From: Desulfofustis sp.
GTDB lineage: Bacteria; Desulfobacterota; Desulfobulbia; Desulfobulbales; Desulfocapsaceae
NCBI GenBank assembly: GCA_029287755.1
Contig: JARFQM010000357.1
Location: 1-16,923 of the forward strand
Direction of reading: 5' to 3'
Length of the DNA stretch: 16,923 nt
Part shown: in pieces, positions 1 to 6,035 of the stretch
How the letters are laid out: each line of letters starts with the position of its first letter
How positions within the stretch are numbered: position 1 is the first letter of the stretch
Notes under the pieces: model-generated
What the model saw: only the letters and a program-made list of their open reading frames with translations
Databases searched by the model: none
What the model was told of the DNA's origin: nothing
Made by a program: the position numbers and the translations under genes

Positions 1-195
1 GTCGTTGAAGACGATGAATCCGGTATCGATCGCAGCCTGCTCGCTGTTGTAGTCGGTCGTGACCGTATGGGTATGACCGCCAATGTAATCGGCCGCTTCG
101 AACAGGGTAATATCCATACCCTTCTTGTTAAGGTAGTAACCGCAGGTCAAACCGGCAATTCCGCTGCCGATGATAGCGATCCGCTTATTCTCCAT
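1..195 (-). CDS. FAD-dependent oxidoreductase (COG2907, amine-oxidase-like), N-terminal fragment
   Basis: Only the first 65 residues are present; the gene runs off the left edge. Translation from the ATG at 195 gives a Rossmann FAD-binding start (IAIIGSGIAGLTCGYYL, a GxGxxG loop at about residues 10-15), then the acidic end of strand beta2 (FEAADYIGGHTHTV), a GGHxHT block that I associate with COG2907 predicted NAD/FAD-binding proteins. The start overlaps the end of the dehydrogenase gene by 11 nt, so it is the next gene of the same leftward operon. Relatives sit beside DUF1365 and cyclopropane-synthase-like methyltransferase genes and, from memory, are implicated in oxidising or desaturating methylated fatty acids. 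The exact reaction here is inference. The family assignment is firm; the function is not. Confidence 0.88.
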   Translation of the reverse strand, partial: MENKRIAIIGSGIAGLTCGYYLNKKGMDITLFEAADYIGGHTHTVTTDYNSEQAAIDTGFIVFND

Positions 196-910
196 GTTTC
201 ACCAGTCGCTGCGCTATCCTTAGCCATAGTGCTTCTGGGATCATCGAAAGGGCCTTGAGTATGAAGGTGAAGCGCTTGGGAAAATGGATTTCCAGCTGGC
301 GTTTATCAATTCCCCGGCGAATTCGTTTCGAGGCGTCTTCGACACTCAGGCGAAAGGGCATGGAAAAATCATTTCGATCGGTCAGCGGTGTCTTCACAAA
401 CCCGGGGCACACCAAGCTCACATCGATGTTTTCCTGAAAAAGATCGATACGCAGGGTTCTGATCATGTATTCTATGGCGGCCTTGGAGGCACCGTAGGCC
501 TCGGCTCGGGAGAGAGGAAGGTAGGCCGCCGAAGAACCCACCCCAACCAGATGGGGGCGCACCCCCTGACGCAGCAGCGGCAAAACGCCCTCGATACAAA
601 CCGCCATCGACTCAACGTTGCTGCGCATAACGCGGCTTACCAGTGCACTGTCGAAGTCCGGCAGGTTGATGTATTCGCACGAGCCGGCGTTGAGTATAGC
701 CAGGTCGATGGGAGTCATCGCCGCAAACCAGTCAAGGGTCGCTGCCCGGTCCGCGAGGTCAAGCCTGACCGCCTGCATACCGGCACTGCTGAGTTCATCC
801 AGCGCGGTCTGATTGCGGCCCAAAGCCCACACCTGGTGATTGTCGTGGTGATAATCGAGCGCAAGCTGCCGGCCGATCCCCGAGGTTGCCCCGGTAATCA
901 GAATTCTCAT
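185..910 (-). CDS. SDR-family NAD(P)-dependent oxidoreductase
   Basis: A 241-residue classical short-chain dehydrogenase of normal family length. The N-terminus starts directly with the cofactor-binding strand and the TGATSGIG loop (residues 6-13). The NAG motif is at 74-76, the catalytic Ser lies in VGVGSSAAY (S126/S127), and the YGASK catalytic pair is Tyr139 and Lys143. The PG that follows the sixth strand is at 169-170. There is no signal peptide, so it is cytosolic. Its ATG overlaps the stop of the upstream NTF2-like gene as ATGA, and its 3' end overlaps the FAD oxidoreductase start. The substrate cannot be read from sequence. Its fixed position in the DUF3833/chalcone-isomerase-like/COG2907 cluster suggests a lipid-derived substrate in membrane fatty-acid modification, which is inference. 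Confidence 0.93.
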   Translation of the reverse strand: MRILITGATSGIGRQLALDYHHDNHQVWALGRNQTALDELSSAGMQAVRLDLADRAATLDWFAAMTPIDLAILNAGSCEYINLPDFDSALVSRVMRSNVESMAVCIEGVLPLLRQGVRPHLVGVGSSAAYLPLSRAEAYGASKAAIEYMIRTLRIDLFQENIDVSLVCPGFVKTPLTDRNDFSMPFRLSVEDASKRIRRGIDKRQLEIHFPKRFTFILKALSMIPEALWLRIAQRLVKHGE

Positions 911-1323
911 GATCCCAGCCTCCTGTTGATCGACCTGACGACACCTCCAAGCACCGGAAGATGCTGGTAGAGCATGGAGCCCAGATCAAAATAATCGCGG
1001 TGGTGAAAAACTTTATCCGAATCGGAAAAATGCAGAAATGACGATCCCGGCACCTCGATGACACGGCCGCTTTGCAAGCGCGGATGGGAAAAGTGCATAA
1101 TCCATTGCACGTAGCCGCGCTGCTCAAGGCGCATTGGCTCGTGAAAATCAAAGTCCACCGAGGTTACATTGGCGTAAAGTTTCTCGAAATAGGAGCGCAG
1201 GTTGTCGAGCCCGTTAATTTCATGGGCAGGATCCACGAAGCGGATATCGTCGGTATAGATTTCTGCGAGGCGGTGCAGATTTTCACTCGACAGCGACTTG
1301 AAGATTTCCAGGAAATCTTTCAT
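907..1323 (-). CDS. NTF2-like / SnoaL-fold protein
   Basis: A 138-residue protein of NTF2-like cone-fold size. The N-terminal helices (MKDFLEIFKS...HRLAEIYTDDIRFVDP) lead into the typical strand pattern, with FVDPAHEINGLDNLRSYF resembling the conserved start of SnoaL-like domains and a WIMHFSHP strand after it. There is no signal peptide or TM. The fold can hold a small hydrophobic ligand or act as a cyclase, isomerase or hydratase, but no catalytic residue can be assigned here. It is coupled at both ends by ATGA overlaps, to the chalcone-isomerase-like gene upstream and the dehydrogenase downstream. Proteins of this type are a regular member of this gene set. The fold call is good; the function is unknown. 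Confidence 0.85.
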   Translation of the reverse strand: MKDFLEIFKSLSSENLHRLAEIYTDDIRFVDPAHEINGLDNLRSYFEKLYANVTSVDFDFHEPMRLEQRGYVQWIMHFSHPRLQSGRVIEVPGSSFLHFSDSDKVFHHRDYFDLGSMLYQHLPVLGGVVRSINRRLGS

Positions 1324-1886
1324 CGAGATTCTCCATCCCGGCTCGGACCAGCCGATGAGCCAACCAGCTGTTTCTGCAATGCGGAACTAAGGGGCTTGTT
1401 TGGCGAAAGCCAGATGCCGAAGTACGCCTCACTGAACTCTTCGGACTGGATGGCAACCAGTTGTTCCGCGTTCAGGTTGAGGGTGGTCAAACCGGTATCT
1501 GCATCGTAACATAAAGTGTACGAATCCCCTTTGTCAACAGGTCTGTAAGCGCTGTGCAGGGCATCCACATGAGTCTTGAGGCGCTCAAGACGTTCCGGCG
1601 GATGTTGCCGTTCGAGCACCATGTTGGCTCCCTTGACGAAATCGTTTGGTTTGAGTCCCACCTCGTACTTCAAGAGCAGACACTTTGACACTTCGGGGCT
1701 CAGAATACGCCCCTGGTCTTTCGCGTCGGGAGCGTAGAGATGGGCGTCGTATACCTTTATGAAGCCCATGTAGCGGGCATCACCCTCAGCGATGAGGGTC
1801 ATGGAATCCACCGAGCCGGCGGCTGCGGCTGGCAGCAGGAATAATGAAACAACAAGTAAGATAGCGTAGTATTTAAAGATATTCAT
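1320..1886 (-). CDS. Secreted chalcone-isomerase-like protein
   Basis: A 188-residue protein with an N-terminal signal sequence (hydrophobic residues 8-19, likely cleavage after the Ala run at 20-23). The mature part has the features of bacterial chalcone-isomerase-like domains: an early strand with a gly-aromatic-lys segment (YMGFIKVYDAHLYAP, 39-53), a middle KYEVGL strand, and the C-terminal YFGIWLSPNKPLSSALQKQL (155-174), matching the usual 'IWLG..P....L...LL' ending. I chose the ATG at 1886 because AAAGGA lies six bases ahead. A TTG at 1892 is also in frame but has no comparable site. It begins 2 nt after the DUF3833 stop and overlaps the NTF2-like gene. These proteins probably bind fatty acids rather than chalcones, and the periplasmic location is inferred. 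Confidence 0.85.
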   Translation of the reverse strand: MNIFKYYAILLVVSLFLLPAAAAGSVDSMTLIAEGDARYMGFIKVYDAHLYAPDAKDQGRILSPEVSKCLLLKYEVGLKPNDFVKGANMVLERQHPPERLERLKTHVDALHSAYRPVDKGDSYTLCYDADTGLTTLNLNAEQLVAIQSEEFSEAYFGIWLSPNKPLSSALQKQLVGSSAGPSRDGESR

Positions 1887-1888
1887 GA

Positions 1889-2413
1889 TCAATCCTTTGT
1901 GAATGCAATGGTGATGTCACCCAGGTTAATGCCGAATTTGCTCATCGAGGCTCTGTTCAGAAGGACCTGGTCCGGCTGCAGAAACATCCAGTCGTCGAAA
2001 TGAATTTTCCAGGTTGAGCCTTCGGTTTCAACGTTGAGGTGGTAGCGCCAATTGAGCGCGTTGCCGGAGGAAATTCCCTGGGCCGTACCGACCACATCGT
2101 CGGCGGTACCCACATAGATGCCGGCAGCGGTTTTCTTGATGGTCCAGATTCTCGTACTTTCCTCGCCATCACTCCAGCTGAATTGTTCTTCAAGCACAAG
2201 AGTGTTCTCATCGGTAAAAGTGCCGTCAATCGCAACGACAAACTGTCGCAGCAGTTTTCCGCTGCGGTTCTGGACTATGCCCCAGCCTGATGTCTCACCT
2301 TCGAAATAGGAAAAAATATCAAATGCAGGCTTGTTGTCCGCATACTGCGTGATGTCGACTTTGGAGCAGCCCACCAGCAAAAAAGCAAAAAAAATTCCTA
2401 GAAAATATCTCAT
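1889..2413 (-). CDS. DUF3833 family lipoprotein
   Basis: A 174-residue lipoprotein. The signal peptide is MRYFLGIFFAFLLVGC, with the lipobox LVGC and the lipidated Cys at residue 16; Ser at +2 favours outer-membrane sorting. The rest matches my memory of DUF3833 along its length: FSYFEGETSGWGIVQNRSGK, VVAIDGTF, EQFSWSDGEESTRIW, an ADDVVGTAQG block, GNALNWRY, HFDDWMFL, LNRASMSKFG. I start it at the second of two adjacent ATGs (2413, with 2416 also possible) because GAGGAAG is just upstream; an in-frame ATG at 2440 would put nine charged residues before the signal and spoil it. It is the first gene of the leftward operon, with a sigma-70-like promoter candidate about 50-80 bases ahead. The biochemical role is unknown. 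Confidence 0.9.
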   Translation of the reverse strand: MRYFLGIFFAFLLVGCSKVDITQYADNKPAFDIFSYFEGETSGWGIVQNRSGKLLRQFVVAIDGTFTDENTLVLEEQFSWSDGEESTRIWTIKKTAAGIYVGTADDVVGTAQGISSGNALNWRYHLNVETEGSTWKIHFDDWMFLQPDQVLLNRASMSKFGINLGDITIAFTKD

Positions 2414-2466
2414 CATCTTCCTCTTTTCTCGAAAGTGCACATAGGAGTTTCACTCCATTAAAACAA

Positions 2467-2494
2467 AATATAAGCTGCATCACCCCACCGACAA
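2467..2494 (-). promoter_or_regulatory. Candidate sigma-70-type promoter of the DUF3833 operon
   Basis: Read on the minus strand, TTGTCG (2494-2489) and TATATT (2472-2467) are separated by 16 bases. The predicted start near 2460 gives a leader of roughly 45-50 bases before the DUF3833 ATG. The -35 half lies inside a short dyad (CCCCA...TGGGG) that could be an operator or hairpin. I did not find a convincing ECF11/ChrR-type promoter here. Eye-based call only. Confidence 0.35.
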
Positions 2495-2512
2495 TGGGGG
2501 CAAAAAGATTGT

Positions 2513-2541
2513 GTTATAATAGTAAATACTATCGATATAAC
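2513..2541. promoter_or_regulatory. Nested AT-rich inverted repeat (possible operator or bidirectional promoter)
   Basis: GTTATA-ATAGTA-AA-TACTAT-CGA-TATAAC. The inner arms ATAGTA/TACTAT (2519-2524, 2527-2532) and outer arms GTTATA/TATAAC (2513-2518, 2536-2541) are all exact, with a 3-base asymmetry on the right. The plus strand also contains an extended -10 element (TGTTATAAT, 2512-2520) and the minus strand TATTAT. It lies about 100-125 bp upstream of the DUF3833 start, in the gap between two same-strand genes, so it could bind a regulator of the fatty-acid cluster. Confidence 0.35.
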
Positions 2542-2657
2542 GCCGGCTGTAATTCCGTGCGTCACGATTTTAGAAAACAATAACCATGCCTTACGCCTGT
2601 GCCAGGAGAACGCGGGTGGGGCCGGGTGCCCTGCGCTGCTCCACAGGGGGCCTGGTC

Positions 2658-2685
2658 ACCGGGCTTTCATGCAGAGCAAGCCGGT
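2658..2685 (-). terminator. Hairpin just after the DUF523-DUF1722 gene (possible terminator)
   Basis: On the minus strand, eight bases after the stop codon, ACCGGCTT pairs with AAG-C-CCGGT (an eight-pair stem with one bulged C, 11-base loop). No T-run follows, so if it terminates it is not a classical intrinsic terminator. It may instead stabilise the 3' end. The rest of the gap 2414-2693 holds the promoter and the inverted repeat described separately, and no gene that I can support. Confidence 0.35.
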
Positions 2686-2693
2686 TGCGCTGC

Positions 2694-3650
2694 TCAGGCG
2701 TGATTGCGCAGTTTGAGCTCCACCGGGTGCGGGTTCAGATAGTGCTGCTGCATGAGGTAAGGTTCCTGGTATTTCCTGATGTAATGGTTGATCAGGGTTA
2801 CCGGCACGATAAGCGGCACAATGTTGTCTCTGAACTGGTCGATGACGGTCAGCATCTCCTGTTTCTCGTCTGCGCTTATCACCTTCTTGAAATAGCCCAT
2901 CATGTGCATGAGGACGTTGACGTGCTTTTTGACGGTCGGTTTGAGCCGCATGGCCGCCATCAGCAGCTCCTGGTAGCGCTCGATAAAGACGTCGAGGTCA
3001 AGGCTGCCTGCCTGGGCCATCAGCCTCCCCATTTCCCGGGTGTGTTTCTCGCTGTGGGAGAACAGAAGAAGCTTGTGGGTGGTATGAAAAGCGACCAGCT
3101 TGGCGGCGGTCGGGAAGTCGGCCACCTCCCGCCAGCGCTGATAGACAAAGATCTGTTCGATAAAATTTTCGCGCAGCAGCGGGTCGTGAAGGCGTCCTTC
3201 CTCTTCGGTGGGGAGCAGTGGAAAATGCTCTTGAAAGACGCGGGCGAACAAGCCGACCCCCACCGCTTGGGGAACGTTATTGCGGTCATAGACCTTGACG
3301 CGCATCATACCGGACGAGGGAGATCGGTTTTTGAAAATGAAACCGATAAGGTTTTCCTTTTCCAGTTCCACGACCCTTTTCCTGGCCCAGGAAAGCATTC
3401 GCTCGGTGTGATCAACACCGGTTTTGTTGGTGACCAGCCTCGGTGCCTCAACATCTCCGACCAGCCGCATTGCCTCCCTGGGGATGGGCAGGCCGCATTC
3501 GACCTCGGGACACACCGGCACGAAGGTGAGGTACCTGCCCAGGGTTTCAGTGATGTAACGGTCATGTTTATGGCCGCCGTCAAACCTGACTTTGTTGCCG
3601 AGCAGGCACGAACTAATACCAATGGTTATCTTTTTCTCAAATTCCGACAT
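2694..3650 (-). CDS. DUF523 and DUF1722 (YbgA-type) fusion protein
   Basis: A 318-residue cytosolic protein. Residues 7-150 are the DUF523 part: ISSCLLG (C15), VRFDGGHKHD (21-30), VPVCPEVECGLPIPREAMR (C47, C52) and FKNRSPSSGMMRVKVY (107-121). Residues 165-318 are the DUF1722 part, rich in helices, with FHTTHKLLLFSHS (188-200), LMHMMGYFKK, IPL-type VPLIVPVTLINHYI and the end YLMQQHYLNPHP. Some DUF523 proteins are reported to be Fe-S thiouracil desulfurases (TudS); whether that applies to this fusion is unknown, and the usual SPSCG cysteine is Ser here. The start at 3650 is set by GGAGGT seven bases upstream; an in-frame ATG at 3719 lacks a site. Such genes often neighbour photolyase and the DUF3833/SDR cluster, as here, which suggests a light-stress link. 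Confidence 0.9.
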   Translation of the reverse strand: MSEFEKKITIGISSCLLGNKVRFDGGHKHDRYITETLGRYLTFVPVCPEVECGLPIPREAMRLVGDVEAPRLVTNKTGVDHTERMLSWARKRVVELEKENLIGFIFKNRSPSSGMMRVKVYDRNNVPQAVGVGLFARVFQEHFPLLPTEEEGRLHDPLLRENFIEQIFVYQRWREVADFPTAAKLVAFHTTHKLLLFSHSEKHTREMGRLMAQAGSLDLDVFIERYQELLMAAMRLKPTVKKHVNVLMHMMGYFKKVISADEKQEMLTVIDQFRDNIVPLIVPVTLINHYIRKYQEPYLMQQHYLNPHPVELKLRNHA

Positions 3651-3677
3651 GGGCGTTACCTCCTGAAAGAGAAGTAT

Positions 3678-3707
3678 AGTATACCTTCTCCTGATTTTGT
3701 CGATTAA
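3678..3707 (-). promoter_or_regulatory. Candidate promoter for the DUF523-DUF1722 gene
   Basis: On the minus strand TATACT (3683-3678) is a good -10, with TTAATC (3707-3702) as a weak -35 at an 18-base spacing. The implied leader is about 20 bases. The surrounding AGAAG...CTTCT arms (3672-3691) match for only five bases on each side. The remaining gap between the divergent genes (about 3708-3830) contains nothing else I can support. Confidence 0.3.
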
Positions 3708-3829
3708 AAAGCAATCCACTCCGTCTGGCAGCGAGCAGTCGACGGCAGGCTAGGAGCCCCCCTCACCTTGCTCATATGCCTGACCATATCCCTGGCTGCA
3801 CAAAGAATATAGCAGCAAGGCGGACCTGT

Positions 3830-3838
3830 TATTATAAT
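3830..3838 (+). promoter_or_regulatory. Candidate -10 element for the eight-gene operon
   Basis: TATAAT at 3833-3838, or alternatively TGT followed by TATTAT at 3830-3835 (extended -10). No good -35 was found at 16-18 bases, which would suit an activator-dependent or extended -10 promoter. Transcription from here would begin near 3845, just before the palindrome at 3855. Confidence 0.35.
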
Positions 3839-3854
3839 AGCCTGTAAGATTGAA

Positions 3855-3872
3855 CGGCCTCCATGGAGGCCG
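3855..3872. promoter_or_regulatory. 18-bp perfect palindrome in the operon leader, enclosing a Shine-Dalgarno sequence
   Basis: CGGCCTCCATGGAGGCCG is its own reverse complement. As RNA it folds into a seven-pair, GC-rich stem with a CAUG loop. Its right arm holds GGAGG (3865-3869), placed eight bases before the ATG at 3878, so folding would hide that ribosome site. As DNA it could equally be an operator just downstream of the promoter. Confidence 0.5.
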
Positions 3873-3877
3873 GCTAT

Positions 3878-3901
3878 ATGAGGATCTTGCCGATCAGATG
3901 A
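3878..3901 (+). CDS. Candidate seven-codon leader ORF coupled to the first operon gene
   Basis: ATG AGG ATC TTG CCG ATC AGA TGA encodes MRILPIR. GGAGG lies eight bases upstream, inside the palindrome. Its TGA overlaps the next ATG at 3898 in the same ATGA arrangement used by three later junctions of this operon. The main gene has no well-placed ribosome site of its own, so reinitiation from this leader would explain how it is translated. No amino-acid bias points to classical attenuation. The coding status is an inference. Confidence 0.35.
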   Translation: MRILPIR

Positions 3902-4743
3902 CCATGCCCATCAGGAGTGAGATAGTCAAACGCACCATGACCGCCTGCGCCGCCGTGAGTGGGTGTGCCCTGGCACTGATGATTTCCTCGGCGGTCTCAG
4001 CGGATTTGCAGAGTGTGCAGACCGACTTGAGCACCACCATCCTGTCTCTTGACAAGACCCGGAAGGCGGTGATCGAATACCACTTGTCCGCTGCCGGCAG
4101 GGCCGAGCCTGCCTATTCCCGGGAAGAGGGCCTGCTATTCGCTGCCTACCTCGAAGGCCGTATCACACATTATTGCCGAGCGCTCTACCACAGTGGCGGC
4201 CCGCAGAGTCTGGAGGGCCTTCCGTGCGGGTCTCCGGCTCAACTGCTGGCCGGAGATCCGCGGTTCGAATCGGTTCCCAATTTTTCCGGGCAGACCAGCG
4301 GAGAAAAGGCGGCCCGTCTGGAGGAGGAATTCACCGCTGCCCTGGGAGAGTTCGATGAAATGCTGCTGCAGGAGCAGGAAAAGGTGGCCGCCCGCATCCC
4401 CCGGCAGCGCGAAGACGGCAGTGGAAGTCAGGCGGGACAGCCAGGCCAGGACGGTGAACCTGAGACAACATCCGAAAGTACCGGTGGAGGAGAGGAGCAG
4501 GCCGCTGGAGGCGCTGACATCGAGTCCGGGGGAGGTCCGGAGCAGGGTGCGACCAATGAGGGCGCCGGGCAGGGCAGTGCCGCAGGCTCACGGCGGCCGC
4601 CCTCCCAGGGCCCCAGGGAATTAGCAGAGGATGACGACGTGGTCGCCCGCCAGCTGCGCGAGGCGGCAGAGCAGGAGACCGACCCGGAAGTAAAAGAGAA
4701 GCTCTGGGAAGAATACCGGAAATACAAAGAAGGAACTAAATGA
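3898..4743 (+). CDS. Secreted protein with disordered Gly/Glu-rich tail, first gene of the VWA/ExbB-like operon
   Basis: I do not recognise the family. From the ATG at 3898 the product is 281 residues. It has a Sec-type signal (n-region with R6, K11, R12; hydrophobic 15-33; probable cleavage VSA|DL after residue 35). Residues 36-170 are a predicted helical domain with two cysteines in the mature protein (C93, C110) that could form a disulfide. Residues 171-245 are low-complexity and rich in Gly, Gln, Glu, Ser and Pro. A charged helix ends the protein (ARQLREAAEQ...EEYRKYKEG, 250-278). The start is uncertain: 3898 is preferred because it overlaps a leader ORF as ATGA and supplies the positive n-region; 3904 and 3937 are alternatives. 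The 3' end overlaps the next gene as ATGA. The location is inferred to be periplasmic. Confidence 0.75.
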   Translation: MTMPIRSEIVKRTMTACAAVSGCALALMISSAVSADLQSVQTDLSTTILSLDKTRKAVIEYHLSAAGRAEPAYSREEGLLFAAYLEGRITHYCRALYHSGGPQSLEGLPCGSPAQLLAGDPRFESVPNFSGQTSGEKAARLEEEFTAALGEFDEMLLQEQEKVAARIPRQREDGSGSQAGQPGQDGEPETTSESTGGGEEQAAGGADIESGGGPEQGATNEGAGQGSAAGSRRPPSQGPRELAEDDDVVARQLREAAEQETDPEVKEKLWEEYRKYKEGTK

Positions 4744-6035
4744 GACACCATAACTACAGAGTCAGGCTGCGGGAAAGATTCCTCTTGGCCATGCTGGGCT
4801 ATGCACTTGCCATACTCGCCGCAGCCCTGATGAACGGCTGCGCATCCGTCCCGGGAAAGCAGGTTGCCGACCAGGTGGCCCCGCTGACCCCGGAACGCGA
4901 GCTTAGCGATGCGGAACTGCTCAACGTATCCATCCAGGTTTTCGATCCCGGGCAGTTGCCTGAAGATCCCGATAAACGAAAGGGGCTGTCGCCGGAAATA
5001 AGGGAGGCAGAGTCTCGTTTCGCCCCGATCCATCTCAAGCATACCCTCCAGAGAGCCGGGTATTGGGGGGTGGTGAGGGTTGTTCCCGACCAGGATGTGG
5101 GGTCCGAGGTATTGGTGCAGGGAGCGATACTCCATTCAGACGGCGAAAATGCGTCTCTTGAAATAACCGTAACCGACGCCAGAAACGTGGTCTGGTTTAA
5201 ACGGGCCTACGCGGAAACGGCCAGAGCTGAGGAGCATATTGGTGTGGAGATGGAAAAAGAGGATGTGTTCCAGGATCTCTTCAATACCATCGCCAACGAT
5301 CTTGCCGTTCACAGAAACAGCCTCGGCGCCGGGGAAATCGAGGAAATCAGACAGATCGCCGCGCTGAACTACGCCTTCTCGATGGCTCCGGAGGCCTTTG
5401 GACCCTACATCGCTACCGGTGAAGATGGGCGGGTGTCGCTGCAGAGATTGCCGGCCGCAGGGGATCCGATGCTGGAGCGGGTGGAAGCGGTCAAGGTCCG
5501 GGACGATCTGCTGGTCGACACCATCAATGACTACTACGACATCTACTACCAGGATCTCTGGGAACCGTATTCCAACTGGCGCAGGTACCGACACGAAGAG
5601 GTGACCACCTTGCGAAAGCTTGAACGCCAGGCCCTGACCCGCCAGATTCTGGGAGTAACGGCGATTGTCGGTGCCATTGCCTTGGGCACGGCCGGGGACT
5701 ATGAAACCGCGGTTCGAACCAGGCCGCTCCAGGACGTGCTGATCGCCGGCGGAGCCTATTCGGTCTACAGCGGTCACCAGGTGCGCCAGGAAAGCAAGAT
5801 CAACCAGGAGGCCATTGAAGAACTGGGCTCATCATTTTCCTCGGAGGCCGAACCGCTGACCATAGAAGTGGAAGGTCAGACTGTGCGGCTCACCGGTTCT
5901 GCCGAGCAGCAATACGCCACCTGGCGCAGTATGCTCAAACAGATATACGCGCAGGAAACTGGATTGATAGGTGAATCCGAGACCCTGCCGGAACTTGCGC
6001 CGGCGCCGTCAGAAGAGCTGAATGGACAGCAGTAA
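4740..6035 (+). CDS. Predicted lipoprotein of unknown family, second gene of the operon
   Basis: A 431-residue protein with no family that I recognise. Residues 13-33 form a signal sequence ending in LMNGC, with Cys34 as the likely lipidated residue; Met at -3 is unusual for a lipobox, while Ala at +2 would sort it to the outer membrane. Residues 60-200 look like a compact alpha/beta domain (LNVSIQVFDP; LVQGAILHSDG; LEITVTDARNVVWFKRAYAE). Residues 255-300 are rich in Tyr, Trp and Arg (DYYDIYYQDLWEPYSNWRRY). Residues 303-320 are a Gly/Ala-rich hydrophobic stretch that could pack against or insert in a membrane. It overlaps both neighbours (ATGA upstream, 14 nt downstream), so it is made together with the motor-like proteins. 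A role as the outer-membrane anchor of the complex is inference. Confidence 0.8.
   Translation: MRHHNYRVRLRERFLLAMLGYALAILAAALMNGCASVPGKQVADQVAPLTPERELSDAELLNVSIQVFDPGQLPEDPDKRKGLSPEIREAESRFAPIHLKHTLQRAGYWGVVRVVPDQDVGSEVLVQGAILHSDGENASLEITVTDARNVVWFKRAYAETARAEEHIGVEMEKEDVFQDLFNTIANDLAVHRNSLGAGEIEEIRQIAALNYAFSMAPEAFGPYIATGEDGRVSLQRLPAAGDPMLERVEAVKVRDDLLVDTINDYYDIYYQDLWEPYSNWRRYRHEEVTTLRKLERQALTRQILGVTAIVGAIALGTAGDYETAVRTRPLQDVLIAGGAYSVYSGHQVRQESKINQEAIEELGSSFSSEAEPLTIEVEGQTVRLTGSAEQQYATWRSMLKQIYAQETGLIGESETLPELAPAPSEELNGQQ

Noticed and set aside
284..970. Plus-strand ORF of 228 codons over the dehydrogenase gene
   Set aside because: Antisense shadow; the minus strand has the complete SDR signature set and operon overlaps.
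2632..2695. Ten-base direct repeat TGCGCTGCTC (2632-2641 and 2686-2695)
   Set aside because: Short, GC-rich and partly within the coding end of the DUF523-DUF1722 gene; no mobile-element features around it.
3672..3691. AGAAG...CTTCT inverted repeat in the promoter of the DUF523-DUF1722 gene
   Set aside because: Only five matching bases per arm and a non-symmetrical centre; not strong enough to call an operator.
2586..3707. Long plus-strand ORF (373 codons) antisense to the DUF523-DUF1722 gene
   Set aside because: The translation shows no family signature and is His/Val/Asp-rich as expected for an antisense reading; the minus strand encodes clear DUF523 and DUF1722 motifs with a good ribosome site.
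3850..3897. Upstream TTG start for the first operon gene
   Set aside because: It would place a 16-residue polar extension ahead of the signal peptide, overlap the palindrome, and has no ribosome site at a suitable distance.
4428..5135. Minus-strand ORF of 235 codons across the first two operon genes
   Set aside because: Its Pro/Ser-rich stretch is the antisense of the Gly/Glu-rich tail; no start context or domain.
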